DNA of 64,000 bases, taken from positions 57,144 to 121,143 of the forward strand of contig NZ_LYMK01000019.1 of the NCBI RefSeq assembly GCF_002157355.1, given 5' to 3'. A program made the translations under genes and the position numbers. Source of the stretch: Variovorax sp. JS1663 (GTDB taxonomy: Bacteria > Pseudomonadota > Gammaproteobacteria > Burkholderiales > Burkholderiaceae_C). Every line of letters starts with the position of its first letter. Positions within the stretch are counted from its first letter, which is position 1. This document shows, piece after piece, positions 51,667-59,164 of this stretch. The notes below the pieces were generated by a model, which was not told the origin of the DNA, searched no databases, and was given only the letters and a program-made list of their open reading frames with translations.

Positions 51667-54294
51667 ATGACCCTCCCCCCGACAGCCCCCCACACGCCCA
51701 TGATGGCTCAGTACCTGAGCCTGAAAGCGAACCACCCCGACACCCTGCTGTTCTACCGGATGGGTGACTTCTACGAGCTGTTCTACGCCGACGCCGAGAA
51801 GGCCGCGCGCCTGCTGGACATCACGCTCACACAGCGCGGCCAGTCGGCCGGGCAGCCGGTGATCATGTGCGGCGTGCCTTTCCACTCGGTGGACACCTAC
51901 CTGGCACGGCTGATCAAGCTCGGTGAATCGGTGGCCATCTGCGAGCAGGTCGGCGAGGTCGGCGCAGCCAAGGGACCGGTGGAGCGCAAGGTGGTGCGCG
52001 TGGTCACGCCCGGCACGCTGACCGATGTCGAGTTGCTGCACGACAAGAGCGATTCGCTGCTCCTGGCCGTGCATGCCGGCACGCGCAATTTCTGCGGCCT
52101 GGCCTGGCTCAGTGTCACCGGCGCCGAGTTGCGCCTGGCCGAATGCCCGGCCGATGCGCTGGAAGCCTGGATCGCCCGCATCGCGCCCAGCGAGCTGCTC
52201 TACAGCGCGGAGGTCACGCCCGGCTTCGAGCAGCGCCTGAAGGCCGCGCGCAACGGCGCCGCCTTCACCCTGTCGGTGCGGCCGGCCTGGCAGTTCGACG
52301 GCGGCCTGGGCGAGCGCAAACTGTGCGAACAGATGGGCAGCAACAGCCTCGCGGCATGGGGCGCCGAGGCGCTCGCGAACGCGCACGCCGCCGCCGCCGC
52401 GCTGCTGGGCTACGCGGAACACACCCAGGGCCGTGCGCTCTCGCACATGCAGCGGCTCGCGGTCGAACGTGATGGCGAGCTGATCGAGCTGCCGCCCAAC
52501 ACGCGCCGCAACCTGGAACTGGTGCAGACCCTGCGCGGCGAGGACGCGCCCACCCTCTTCTCCCTGCTCGACACCTGCATGACCGGCATGGGCAGCCGCG
52601 CACTCAAGCGCTGGCTGCTCGCGCCGCGCCGCGACCGCGGCGACGCGCAGGCACGGCTGGAAGCCATCGCCGCGCTGCAGGCCACGCCACCCGGCGCCAC
52701 CATGGCGCCCTGGCGGGCGCTGCGCGAGCGCCTGAAGAACACCAGCGACGTCGAGCGCATCGCCGCGCGCATCGCGCTGCGCCAGGTGCGGCCGCGCGAG
52801 CTGGTCGCGCTGCGGATGGCGCTGGCCAAGGCCGAGGAACTGGCGCCCGCCCTGTCCACCGCGGATTCGGCGCTGCTCGCCCGGATGGCCGGCCACCTCG
52901 CGCCGCCGCCGGGCTGCGTCGAACTGCTGGTGGCAGCCATTCACCCCGAACCCTCTGCGCTGGTGCGCGACGGCGGCGTGATCGCGAACGGCCACGATGC
53001 CGAGCTCGACGAGCTGCGCGCCATCAGCGAGAACAGCGACGCCTTCCTGCTGCAGATGGAGGCCAGCGAGCGCGAACGCACCGGCATCTCCAACCTGCGG
53101 GTGCAATTCAACCGCGTGCACGGCTTCTACATCGAGGTCACGCAAAGCGCCCTGTCGAAGGTGCCGGACAACTACCGCCGCCGCCAGACGCTGAAGAACG
53201 CCGAGCGCTTCATCACACCCGAGCTCAAGGCCTTCGAGGACAAGGCGCTGTCCGCACAGGACCGCGCGCTGGCGCGCGAGAAGTGGCTCTACGAGCAACT
53301 GCTCGATGCCTTGCAGGCCTCGGTCCCCGCGCTCACCCGCCTGGCCGGCGCGCTGGCCGCGCTCGATGCGCTCTGCGCCCTGGCCGAGCGCTCCCACACC
53401 CTGCATTGGCGCGCCCCCCGCTTCGTCGGCCACCCCTGCATCGAGATCGAGAAGGGCCGCCACCCGGTGGTGGAGGCACGGCTGGCCGAGAAATCATCGG
53501 GCGCCTTCATCGCCAACGACACGCGCCTGGGCCCCCAGCAGCGCATGCAGGTGATCACCGGCCCCAACATGGGCGGCAAGTCCACCTACATGCGGCAGGT
53601 GGCGATCATCGTGCTGCTGGCCTCCATCGGCTCGCACGTGCCGGCCGACGCCTGCCGGCTCGGGCCCATCGATGCCATCCACACCCGCATCGGCGCGGCG
53701 GACGACCTGGCCAATGCGCAGTCCACCTTCATGCTGGAAATGACCGAGGCGGCGCAGATCCTGCACGGCGCCACGGCCCACTCGCTCGTGCTGATGGACG
53801 AGATCGGCCGCGGCACCAGCACCTTCGACGGCCTGGCGCTGGCCGCGGGCATCGCCGCCCAGCTGCACGACCGCACGCGCGCCTTCACCCTGTTCGCGAC
53901 CCACTACTTCGAGCTGACCGAATTCCCGGCCGACCACCACGGCGCGGTCAACATGCACGTGAGTGCGACCGAGGCCGGCCGCGACATCGTGTTCCTGCAC
54001 GAGATGCAGCCCGGGCCGGCCAGCAAGAGCTACGGCATCCAGGTCGCGCGCCTGGCCGGCATGCCGGCCGCGGTGGTCAACCACGCGCGGCAGGCGCTGG
54101 AGGCGCTGGAAGGCCAGCAGCAGCAGGCGCGCGCGCAGGTCGACCTGTTCGCCCCGCCGCCGGCGGTGGAAGCGCCGCCGGCCAGCGCCGTAGAATCCGC
54201 GCTGACTGCGCTCGACCCCGACACCATGAGCCCGCGCGAGGCGCTCGAAGCACTCTACACACTCAAGAAACTCCACGCGCGCGAACACGGCTGA
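51667..54294 (+). CDS. mutS: DNA mismatch repair protein MutS
   Basis: MutS recognises mismatches and starts methyl-directed repair with MutL. The 875-residue product has the N-terminal mismatch-binding domain with [29 protein letters not shown], in which [11 protein letters not shown] carries the Phe-x-Glu type wedge region. The core and clamp domains follow, then the ATPase with Walker A GPNMGGKS (632-639), [14 protein letters not shown] and Walker [17 protein letters not shown] Pro/Ala-rich linker (about 820-845) precedes the C-terminal tetramerisation helix. The ATG at 51667 is 73 bases after the antitoxin remnant. Confidence 0.97.
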   Translation: MTLPPTAPHTPMMAQYLSLKANHPDTLLFYRMGDFYELFYADAEKAARLLDITLTQRGQSAGQPVIMCGVPFHSVDTYLARLIKLGESVAICEQVGEVGAAKGPVERKVVRVVTPGTLTDVELLHDKSDSLLLAVHAGTRNFCGLAWLSVTGAELRLAECPADALEAWIARIAPSELLYSAEVTPGFEQRLKAARNGAAFTLSVRPAWQFDGGLGERKLCEQMGSNSLAAWGAEALANAHAAAAALLGYAEHTQGRALSHMQRLAVERDGELIELPPNTRRNLELVQTLRGEDAPTLFSLLDTCMTGMGSRALKRWLLAPRRDRGDAQARLEAIAALQATPPGATMAPWRALRERLKNTSDVERIAARIALRQVRPRELVALRMALAKAEELAPALSTADSALLARMAGHLAPPPGCVELLVAAIHPEPSALVRDGGVIANGHDAELDELRAISENSDAFLLQMEASERERTGISNLRVQFNRVHGFYIEVTQSALSKVPDNYRRRQTLKNAERFITPELKAFEDKALSAQDRALAREKWLYEQLLDALQASVPALTRLAGALAALDALCALAERSHTLHWRAPRFVGHPCIEIEKGRHPVVEARLAEKSSGAFIANDTRLGPQQRMQVITGPNMGGKSTYMRQVAIIVLLASIGSHVPADACRLGPIDAIHTRIGAADDLANAQSTFMLEMTEAAQILHGATAHSLVLMDEIGRGTSTFDGLALAAGIAAQLHDRTRAFTLFATHYFELTEFPADHHGAVNMHVSATEAGRDIVFLHEMQPGPASKSYGIQVARLAGMPAAVVNHARQALEALEGQQQQARAQVDLFAPPPAVEAPPASAVESALTALDPDTMSPREALEALYTLKKLHAREHG

Positions 54295-54320
54295 TGGCCC
54301 GATTCGTGCGAGACGACCTC

Positions 54321-55160
54321 ATGACGTACTGCGTAGGCATCAAACTCAACGCCGGCCTGGTGTTCCTCTCCGACTCGCGCACCAACGCGGGCGTGGACCA
54401 CATCAGCACCTTCCGCAAGATGATCGTCTACGAGCAGCCGGGCGACCGCGTCATGGTGCTGCTGTCGGCCGGCAACCTGAGCATCTCGCAGTCGGTGCGG
54501 GAGATCCTGCAGATCGAGGAGCTGCACGAGGTGCGCGAGGACGGCGAGGAAAGCGAGCCGATCACCATCTGGAACGCCAGGAGCATGTTCGACGCCGCGC
54601 GCGTGCTGGGCTCGGCGGTGCGCCACGTCTATGACCGGGACGCCGAGGCGCTCAAGCACGCTGGGCTGGAGTTCAACGTTTCCTTCATCTTCGGCGGCCA
54701 GGTCAAGGGCGAGGGCATGCGCCTGTTCCTGGTCTACGCGGCGGGTAACTTCATCGAGGCCACCAGCGAGACGCCCTACTTCCAGGTCGGCGAGTCCAAG
54801 TACGGCAAGCCGGTGCTCGACCGCGTGCTCACGCCCGACACGCCGCTGGACGAAGCAGCCAAGTGCGCGCTGGTGTCGATGGACTCCACCATGAAGTCCA
54901 ACCTCTCGGTCGGCCTGCCGCTGGACCTGGTGGTCTACGAGGCCAACCGACTGGAGACCGACAAGGTGGTCTGCATCGACGCCGACAACCCCTACTACCG
55001 CATGGTGCACAACAGCTGGGGCCAGAAGCTGCGCGAGGTGTTCGACAGCATCGAGGACCCGGTCTGGGACGACACCTATGCCGAGCATCCGCTGAAGATG
55101 CCCGCGACGCGCCACAGCCCGCTGCGCAAGATCTCGACGCCCGAAGAAAAGCTGATCTGA
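54321..55160 (+). CDS. Anbu proteasome-type peptidase
   Basis: Anbu is a bacterial N-terminal-nucleophile hydrolase related to proteasome beta subunits and HslV. The 279-residue product begins MTYCVGIKLNAGLVFLSDSRTNAG, in which MTYCVGIKL places Thr2 as nucleophile directly after the initiator Met. SDSRTNAG and the lysine of FRKM correspond to the other active-site residues (D and K). STMKSNLSVGLPLDL and the C-terminal DSIEDPVWDD are family marks. An upstream in-frame ATG at 54294 would bury the nucleophile and is rejected. Anbu often clusters with transglutaminase-like and ATP-grasp genes; here it follows mutS alone. Its substrates are unknown. Confidence 0.9.
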   Translation: MTYCVGIKLNAGLVFLSDSRTNAGVDHISTFRKMIVYEQPGDRVMVLLSAGNLSISQSVREILQIEELHEVREDGEESEPITIWNARSMFDAARVLGSAVRHVYDRDAEALKHAGLEFNVSFIFGGQVKGEGMRLFLVYAAGNFIEATSETPYFQVGESKYGKPVLDRVLTPDTPLDEAAKCALVSMDSTMKSNLSVGLPLDLVVYEANRLETDKVVCIDADNPYYRMVHNSWGQKLREVFDSIEDPVWDDTYAEHPLKMPATRHSPLRKISTPEEKLI

Positions 55161-55431
55161 GCGGCGGCGGCAGCCGCTTCCCTGCTCCGCCGGAAGCGCC
55201 ATCCGGCCCACCACACCACGAAGCCCATTGCGCCGTTGCGCCAGTGCAGGCCGCGCCACGCGGCCGGCCGGGCTATTCCCGCCTGCACCAAGGCCAAGAA
55301 ACAGTTGGCCCATCGCCAACCGGCCACTTGGCTCTTCCGGACCTATTCGAATTCTTCTCCGCCGACAACACTGTCAACAGGAGAAACGATCTTTCAGTCA
55401 GATTGATTCGGATTTGATCAGGAGCTTTGCC
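55161..55431. other. Intergenic region without recognised gene
   Basis: 271 bases between the Anbu gene and a hypothetical gene. GC falls toward the right end (CTTTCAGTCAGATTGATT region), which probably holds the promoter of the next gene, but no clear -35/-10 pair was found. An open frame crossing it has no coding character. Confidence 0.5.
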
Positions 55432-55935
55432 ATGGCTTGTACGCCACACGAAACCGAACTGATGCAACGCGCCCTGCAGAGCATCGAGCAGATGCTGACG
55501 GAGCTGCAGGGCATGGCCACGCGGCAGCAATGCCTGCCGCAGGACGAGTTCACTGCCCCTCCTTTCCAACGAACGGACTACCGGGAGCAACCAGCCCCGT
55601 CGGCCGTGTACTTCTGCCTGACCTCTGCAAGTGCGCTGCTCGACGTCAGCCGCTCCCTGCTGGGACAGCTCGACGTCAGCCCGACCGAGGGCCATTGGCT
55701 CGGTTGGGCCAAGTTGAGCGCCCTCTCCAAGGCCGCAGGCCAATCCGCATTCATGGCCTCCATCATGCTGGCCGATCCCGAGACCCGCCGCGCAGCCTCG
55801 GCGCACCACGAAGACACCTGGGCTGCGACGCAGGTCTGCCCGACCCCTGCCAGGGCGGCACGGCCATGCCGCGCGTCGGTTGGCACCAGGCTCAAGATGA
55901 CGCTTCGAAGTCTGATCCACCCCATCGCTGCCTAG
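55432..55935 (+). CDS. Hypothetical protein
   Basis: A 167-residue protein I do not recognise. The ATG follows AGGAGCTTTGCC, a good ribosome-binding site. The first 30 residues (HETELMQRALQSIEQMLTELQGM) look like an amphipathic helix or coiled coil, with core LQSIEQMLTELQGM. The middle (about 60-125) is mildly hydrophobic and helical (VYFCLTSASALLDVSRSLLG; SAFMASIMLADPE). The last 30 residues are basic (SVGTRLKMTLRSLIHPIAA). There is no signal peptide or clear membrane helix. A GC-rich hairpin with four T follows, so it is probably monocistronic. Confidence 0.55.
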   Translation: MACTPHETELMQRALQSIEQMLTELQGMATRQQCLPQDEFTAPPFQRTDYREQPAPSAVYFCLTSASALLDVSRSLLGQLDVSPTEGHWLGWAKLSALSKAAGQSAFMASIMLADPETRRAASAHHEDTWAATQVCPTPARAARPCRASVGTRLKMTLRSLIHPIAA

Positions 55936-56009
55936 CGCAGCCCGCATCGCCGGCCGCACCAGGCCCGCACCCGCCAGCAGATCCAGCACGCCCGACGTGC
56001 CGAGTCCGC

Positions 56010-56037
56010 GCCGGCCCTCCACGGGCCGGCCCCTTTT
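56010..56037 (+). terminator. GC-rich hairpin after the hypothetical gene
   Basis: Perfect 8-base arms (56010-56017 with 56023-56030), a 5-base loop, then CCCTTTTCG. The T-run is short, so termination strength is uncertain. Confidence 0.6.
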
Positions 56038-56124
56038 CGCCATTCCGTTTTCGCCAGGTTCTTTGCGCCTTTCGGTGGCGCAGGGGATTCCTTTTCTTCA
56101 ACTTCCGGTCAATGAGGAGACAGT

Positions 56125-58830
56125 GTGAGAAAGATCGACAAAAGCGCCCTTCTGCTGTGCGTTGCAGCAGGCGCACTCGCCGGCTGCGGCGGCGGAGGAA
56201 GCGGCCCGGGCGGCAGCTTCGGGCTCCCGCAGGGGAGCACGGATACGACGCCGCCAGCTTCGGCTGCTGCCGCGGCGGCGCCCGCCAACCCCGCCATCGC
56301 GGACAAGGAGGCGGAGCCGGTCAGCAAGCTCGATTCGAGCTGGGTCAAGGTCGCCAACGAAGACCGGAGCTTCAACCTCGCCTCGCTGACGGTGGTGCAG
56401 TACGGCGCGAATTCCTCGTGGACCAGCAAGAAGTTGTCCGGCACCGTGGGGTGCAACAACGCCACTTTCGGCGATCCCCTGCCCTACGTGGCCAAGGCGT
56501 GCTACGTGCAGGCCCCCGCGCCGGTGCCTGCACCAGCCCCGGCACCCGCTCCCGCACCAGCGCCCGCGCCCGCTCCTGCTGCCGGTGCAGTGCTCGCGAA
56601 CGAAGGTGCCTCGTTCACCGTGCCCGTCCCGACGCTGGTGAAGTACGGCGCAGACACGCGCTGGATCACGAGGTCAGTCACCGGCACGGCAGCGTGCACC
56701 AACGCCTTCTTCGGCAGCGACCCCGCCTTCATGACGGCCAAGTCCTGCATCTCCGCCGGTGCGGCGCCCGCGCCCGCGCCCGCACCCGCACCCGCACCCG
56801 CACCCGCACCCGCACCCGCACCTGCACCTGCACCTGCACCTGCACCTGCACCTGCACCTGCACCTGCACCTGCACCGGCTCCCGCACCCGCACCTGCGCC
56901 CGCACCGGCTCCCGCACCCGCACCTGCACCTGCGCCCGCACCGGCTCCCGGCGCGGCCCTGTCCGGAGACATCGTGGACAGCACAGGCACGGTGGTGCCC
57001 AGCGCCTACGCGGCAATGGCTTACAAGTTCAACACCGACGCAGGCGTGACCTACAAGTACGGAGCCCCCGCCAGCAAGAGCGGCGTCACGACCCTGCCCG
57101 AGCGCGCGGACGTCGGCATCATGAGCGGCATCGGCTCGATCTACCAACTGGGCCGCGAGGACTCGACGAACAACATGTACGTGTCGATCCACGCTGCCGC
57201 CATCGGCGTGCCAACCGCCACGCAGACCGTCACCAGTGCGGTGGCCTGGCTCCAGAACTCGGCCACCGACCGGCGCACCTTCCAGCAGCGCCCGCAGCTG
57301 CTGTGGCAACAGCCCCGGCTGCTGCCGACCTCCATCGACGACTACGTTGCCCAGAGCGTGCTGGTGAAGAACGATCCAGCCGACCTGCCAGTGGCCGAGC
57401 ACCGGGGCGAGAATGCCGCCGACTCCCCGGCCACGCGGTTGTCGCTGGTGGCCACGCAGGGCAGCCCGACCAAGTCGGCCAAGATGTTCACGGTGGGCAC
57501 GCTCACCGCACAGAACCGCGCCTCGACCTCGTTCAAGCTTGGCTTCGTGCCCACCGGCATCGCCGTGACCGGCGGCGGCGAGTTCGCGCTGGTGTCCGGA
57601 TGGGACACGACGAACACCAAGGGCCAGGTGGCGGTCGTCTCCCTCGGCTCAGCCCCGCAAGACTGGAAGCCGGGTCAGGCCCGCTACGACTGGTGGCACG
57701 GCTGGATGGACATGATGCATCCGGGCTTCCCCGACCAGGGCAACTACGTGTTCATGAAGGTCATCGGCTACGTCGATCTGCCTTCGGACATGAAGGCCCC
57801 CACCGCCATCGCCACGACCACCGGCGTCCACCCGTACACGTCCATGCTGAAGTACGACGCGTCCGGGAACATCTCGAACTTCCAGCTGCTGAACTCGCCG
57901 ATGGCCAACAACCGGGCGAAGATGCTGCCGGGCGGCGAGGACTACGAGCGCTACGCCAAGGGCGGGGTCGCGGTGGTGGTATCCAAGAGCGAGAAGCGCG
58001 CGACGTTCATCGACCTCGGGCCGCTGTTCAAGTACACGAACGACATGTACCTGGGCAGCGCCGCCTCCAACCTGGAGACACAGAACGTCGGACTGGCTGC
58101 CAGCCAGTGGCCGTACCTGCTGGCCGACAAGCCGCAGGCGATGCCAGTGGTGGTGAAGACCACGACGCTGGCCAGGCGCCCGACCGCGGTGTGGACCAGT
58201 GCGACCCGCAGCTACTGGAGCAAGGACGACCAGGCCCGGATCTCCGCCTATCCGTTCTGGGCCGCCGATCCGCACTACGCCCGTGCCGCCATCGCCGTGG
58301 AGGGCGGGGAACTGCAGCTGTTCTCGCTCGGCCGTTACGCCGCCGGCGTCAAGCCGACGACCCCGGCGCCGGCGGACATCCAGCAGGTGGGAACGGTCAC
58401 GGGCGTGGGGGACAACATCACGCACCTGGCGGCCGCCAAGGACTACAGCGGCGTGGCGGATCCGATCAACGACATGATTCTCTTCACCGACCGGGCCAAC
58501 CGCCGCTGGGGCTGGGTCAAGCTCGCGACCACCGGCGAGACCATGTCCACCGGCAGCGTGCTGCGCACGATGGAGGATTCGCGGGTCGATCCGATCATGG
58601 TCACCATGGCCGACAACTACTCGACCAAGGGCGACGTCCTGACGGTCGCCGACTACTCGGGTGCGAGCATTGCCAACTACCGCTTCGGCGACGTGATCTA
58701 CCCTGACAAGAGCAGCGGCTTCTGCACCCAGGCTGGGGCTTGCCCGACGCTCACCTACCAGGGAGAGTTCGCCGGCAAGCTGGCGCTGCCATTCAAGCCG
58801 ATGGCGGTGCACAGCTCGAACGTGCCGTGA
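56125..58830 (+). CDS. Pro-Ala-linker lipoprotein 1, unknown function
   Basis: A 901-residue predicted lipoprotein starting at GTG 8 bases after GAGGAGACA. The signal RKIDKSALLLCVAAGALAGC has the lipobox LAGC, with acylated Cys near residue 22, followed by a Gly-rich linker. Two homologous Cys modules follow: A (about 69-128; VQYGANSSWTSKKLSGTVGC, FGDPLPYVAKAC) and B (about 155-211; VKYGADTRWITRSVTGTAAC, KSC). A short Pro-Ala linker lies between them and a 65-residue Pro-Ala linker after them (212-276). The rest (277-901) may be a repeat-rich beta fold, with VFMKVIGYVDLPSD and SKSEKRATFIDLGPLF. The paralog at 59165 has the same plan. The modules resemble small C-terminal domains of secreted enzymes; function is not assigned. 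Confidence 0.8.
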   Translation: MRKIDKSALLLCVAAGALAGCGGGGSGPGGSFGLPQGSTDTTPPASAAAAAAPANPAIADKEAEPVSKLDSSWVKVANEDRSFNLASLTVVQYGANSSWTSKKLSGTVGCNNATFGDPLPYVAKACYVQAPAPVPAPAPAPAPAPAPAPAPAAGAVLANEGASFTVPVPTLVKYGADTRWITRSVTGTAACTNAFFGSDPAFMTAKSCISAGAAPAPAPAPAPAPAPAPAPAPAPAPAPAPAPAPAPAPAPAPAPAPAPAPAPAPAPAPAPAPAPGAALSGDIVDSTGTVVPSAYAAMAYKFNTDAGVTYKYGAPASKSGVTTLPERADVGIMSGIGSIYQLGREDSTNNMYVSIHAAAIGVPTATQTVTSAVAWLQNSATDRRTFQQRPQLLWQQPRLLPTSIDDYVAQSVLVKNDPADLPVAEHRGENAADSPATRLSLVATQGSPTKSAKMFTVGTLTAQNRASTSFKLGFVPTGIAVTGGGEFALVSGWDTTNTKGQVAVVSLGSAPQDWKPGQARYDWWHGWMDMMHPGFPDQGNYVFMKVIGYVDLPSDMKAPTAIATTTGVHPYTSMLKYDASGNISNFQLLNSPMANNRAKMLPGGEDYERYAKGGVAVVVSKSEKRATFIDLGPLFKYTNDMYLGSAASNLETQNVGLAASQWPYLLADKPQAMPVVVKTTTLARRPTAVWTSATRSYWSKDDQARISAYPFWAADPHYARAAIAVEGGELQLFSLGRYAAGVKPTTPAPADIQQVGTVTGVGDNITHLAAAKDYSGVADPINDMILFTDRANRRWGWVKLATTGETMSTGSVLRTMEDSRVDPIMVTMADNYSTKGDVLTVADYSGASIANYRFGDVIYPDKSSGFCTQAGACPTLTYQGEFAGKLALPFKPMAVHSSNVP
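56764..56950 (+). repeat. Hexanucleotide repeat tract in lipoprotein 1
   Basis: Runs of CCCGCA (about seven units), then nine units of CCTGCA, then two imperfect longer units starting GGCTCCCGCACC. Every unit is a multiple of three, coding Pro-Ala pairs, so copy-number change would alter linker length but not the frame. Confidence 0.85.
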
Positions 58831-58929
58831 CGCGCTGATGATCCCCGGCATCCAGGTGAGAGGCCCCTCAACATCCGCATAGCCAACGCGGCCCGATCTG
58901 CCGGCATCTTTCATCAACTCATGGAAATT

Positions 58930-58957
58930 GGCCCGCCTCGGTGCGGGCCGTTTTTTT
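58930..58957 (+). terminator. Rho-independent terminator after lipoprotein 1
   Basis: GGCCCGC (58930-58936) pairs perfectly with 58943-58949 across a 6-base loop and is followed, after one G, by seven T. It lies 100 bases after the stop. Confidence 0.85.
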
Positions 58958-59164
58958 GGCGAGGCACGCCCACGGCCTCCGGAATGGTGGCAACACGGTG
59001 TCTGAAAACGTGGGGAAGTTGCGTTGCAATGGTTAGAAAGCACAACCTTAGTAACACGCTTCTGGGGGAGCACTTTACACACGGGAAAAGAAGTGCAAGA
59101 GAAATTGCCCTACAGAGGGTTTACCCGTACAACCCCCAAGTTCATCAATATTGGAAAGATTTGC
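58958..59164 (+). promoter_or_regulatory. AT-richer upstream region of lipoprotein 2
   Basis: About 207 bases with clearly lower GC than the surroundings. TTGCAA (59024-59029) and TTAGTA (59048-59053), 18 bases apart, are a weak candidate promoter. GGAAAG (59153-59158) is the likely ribosome-binding site for the TTG start. No small gene is supported here. Confidence 0.4.

Noticed and set aside
54294..54320. Upstream ATG for the Anbu gene overlapping the mutS stop
   Set aside because: It would add nine residues before the catalytic Thr, which must be at the N-terminus after Met removal.
55228..55431. N-terminal extension of the hypothetical gene at 55432
   Set aside because: The extension is Pro/Arg-rich without a ribosome-binding site, whereas the ATG at 55432 has a clear one.
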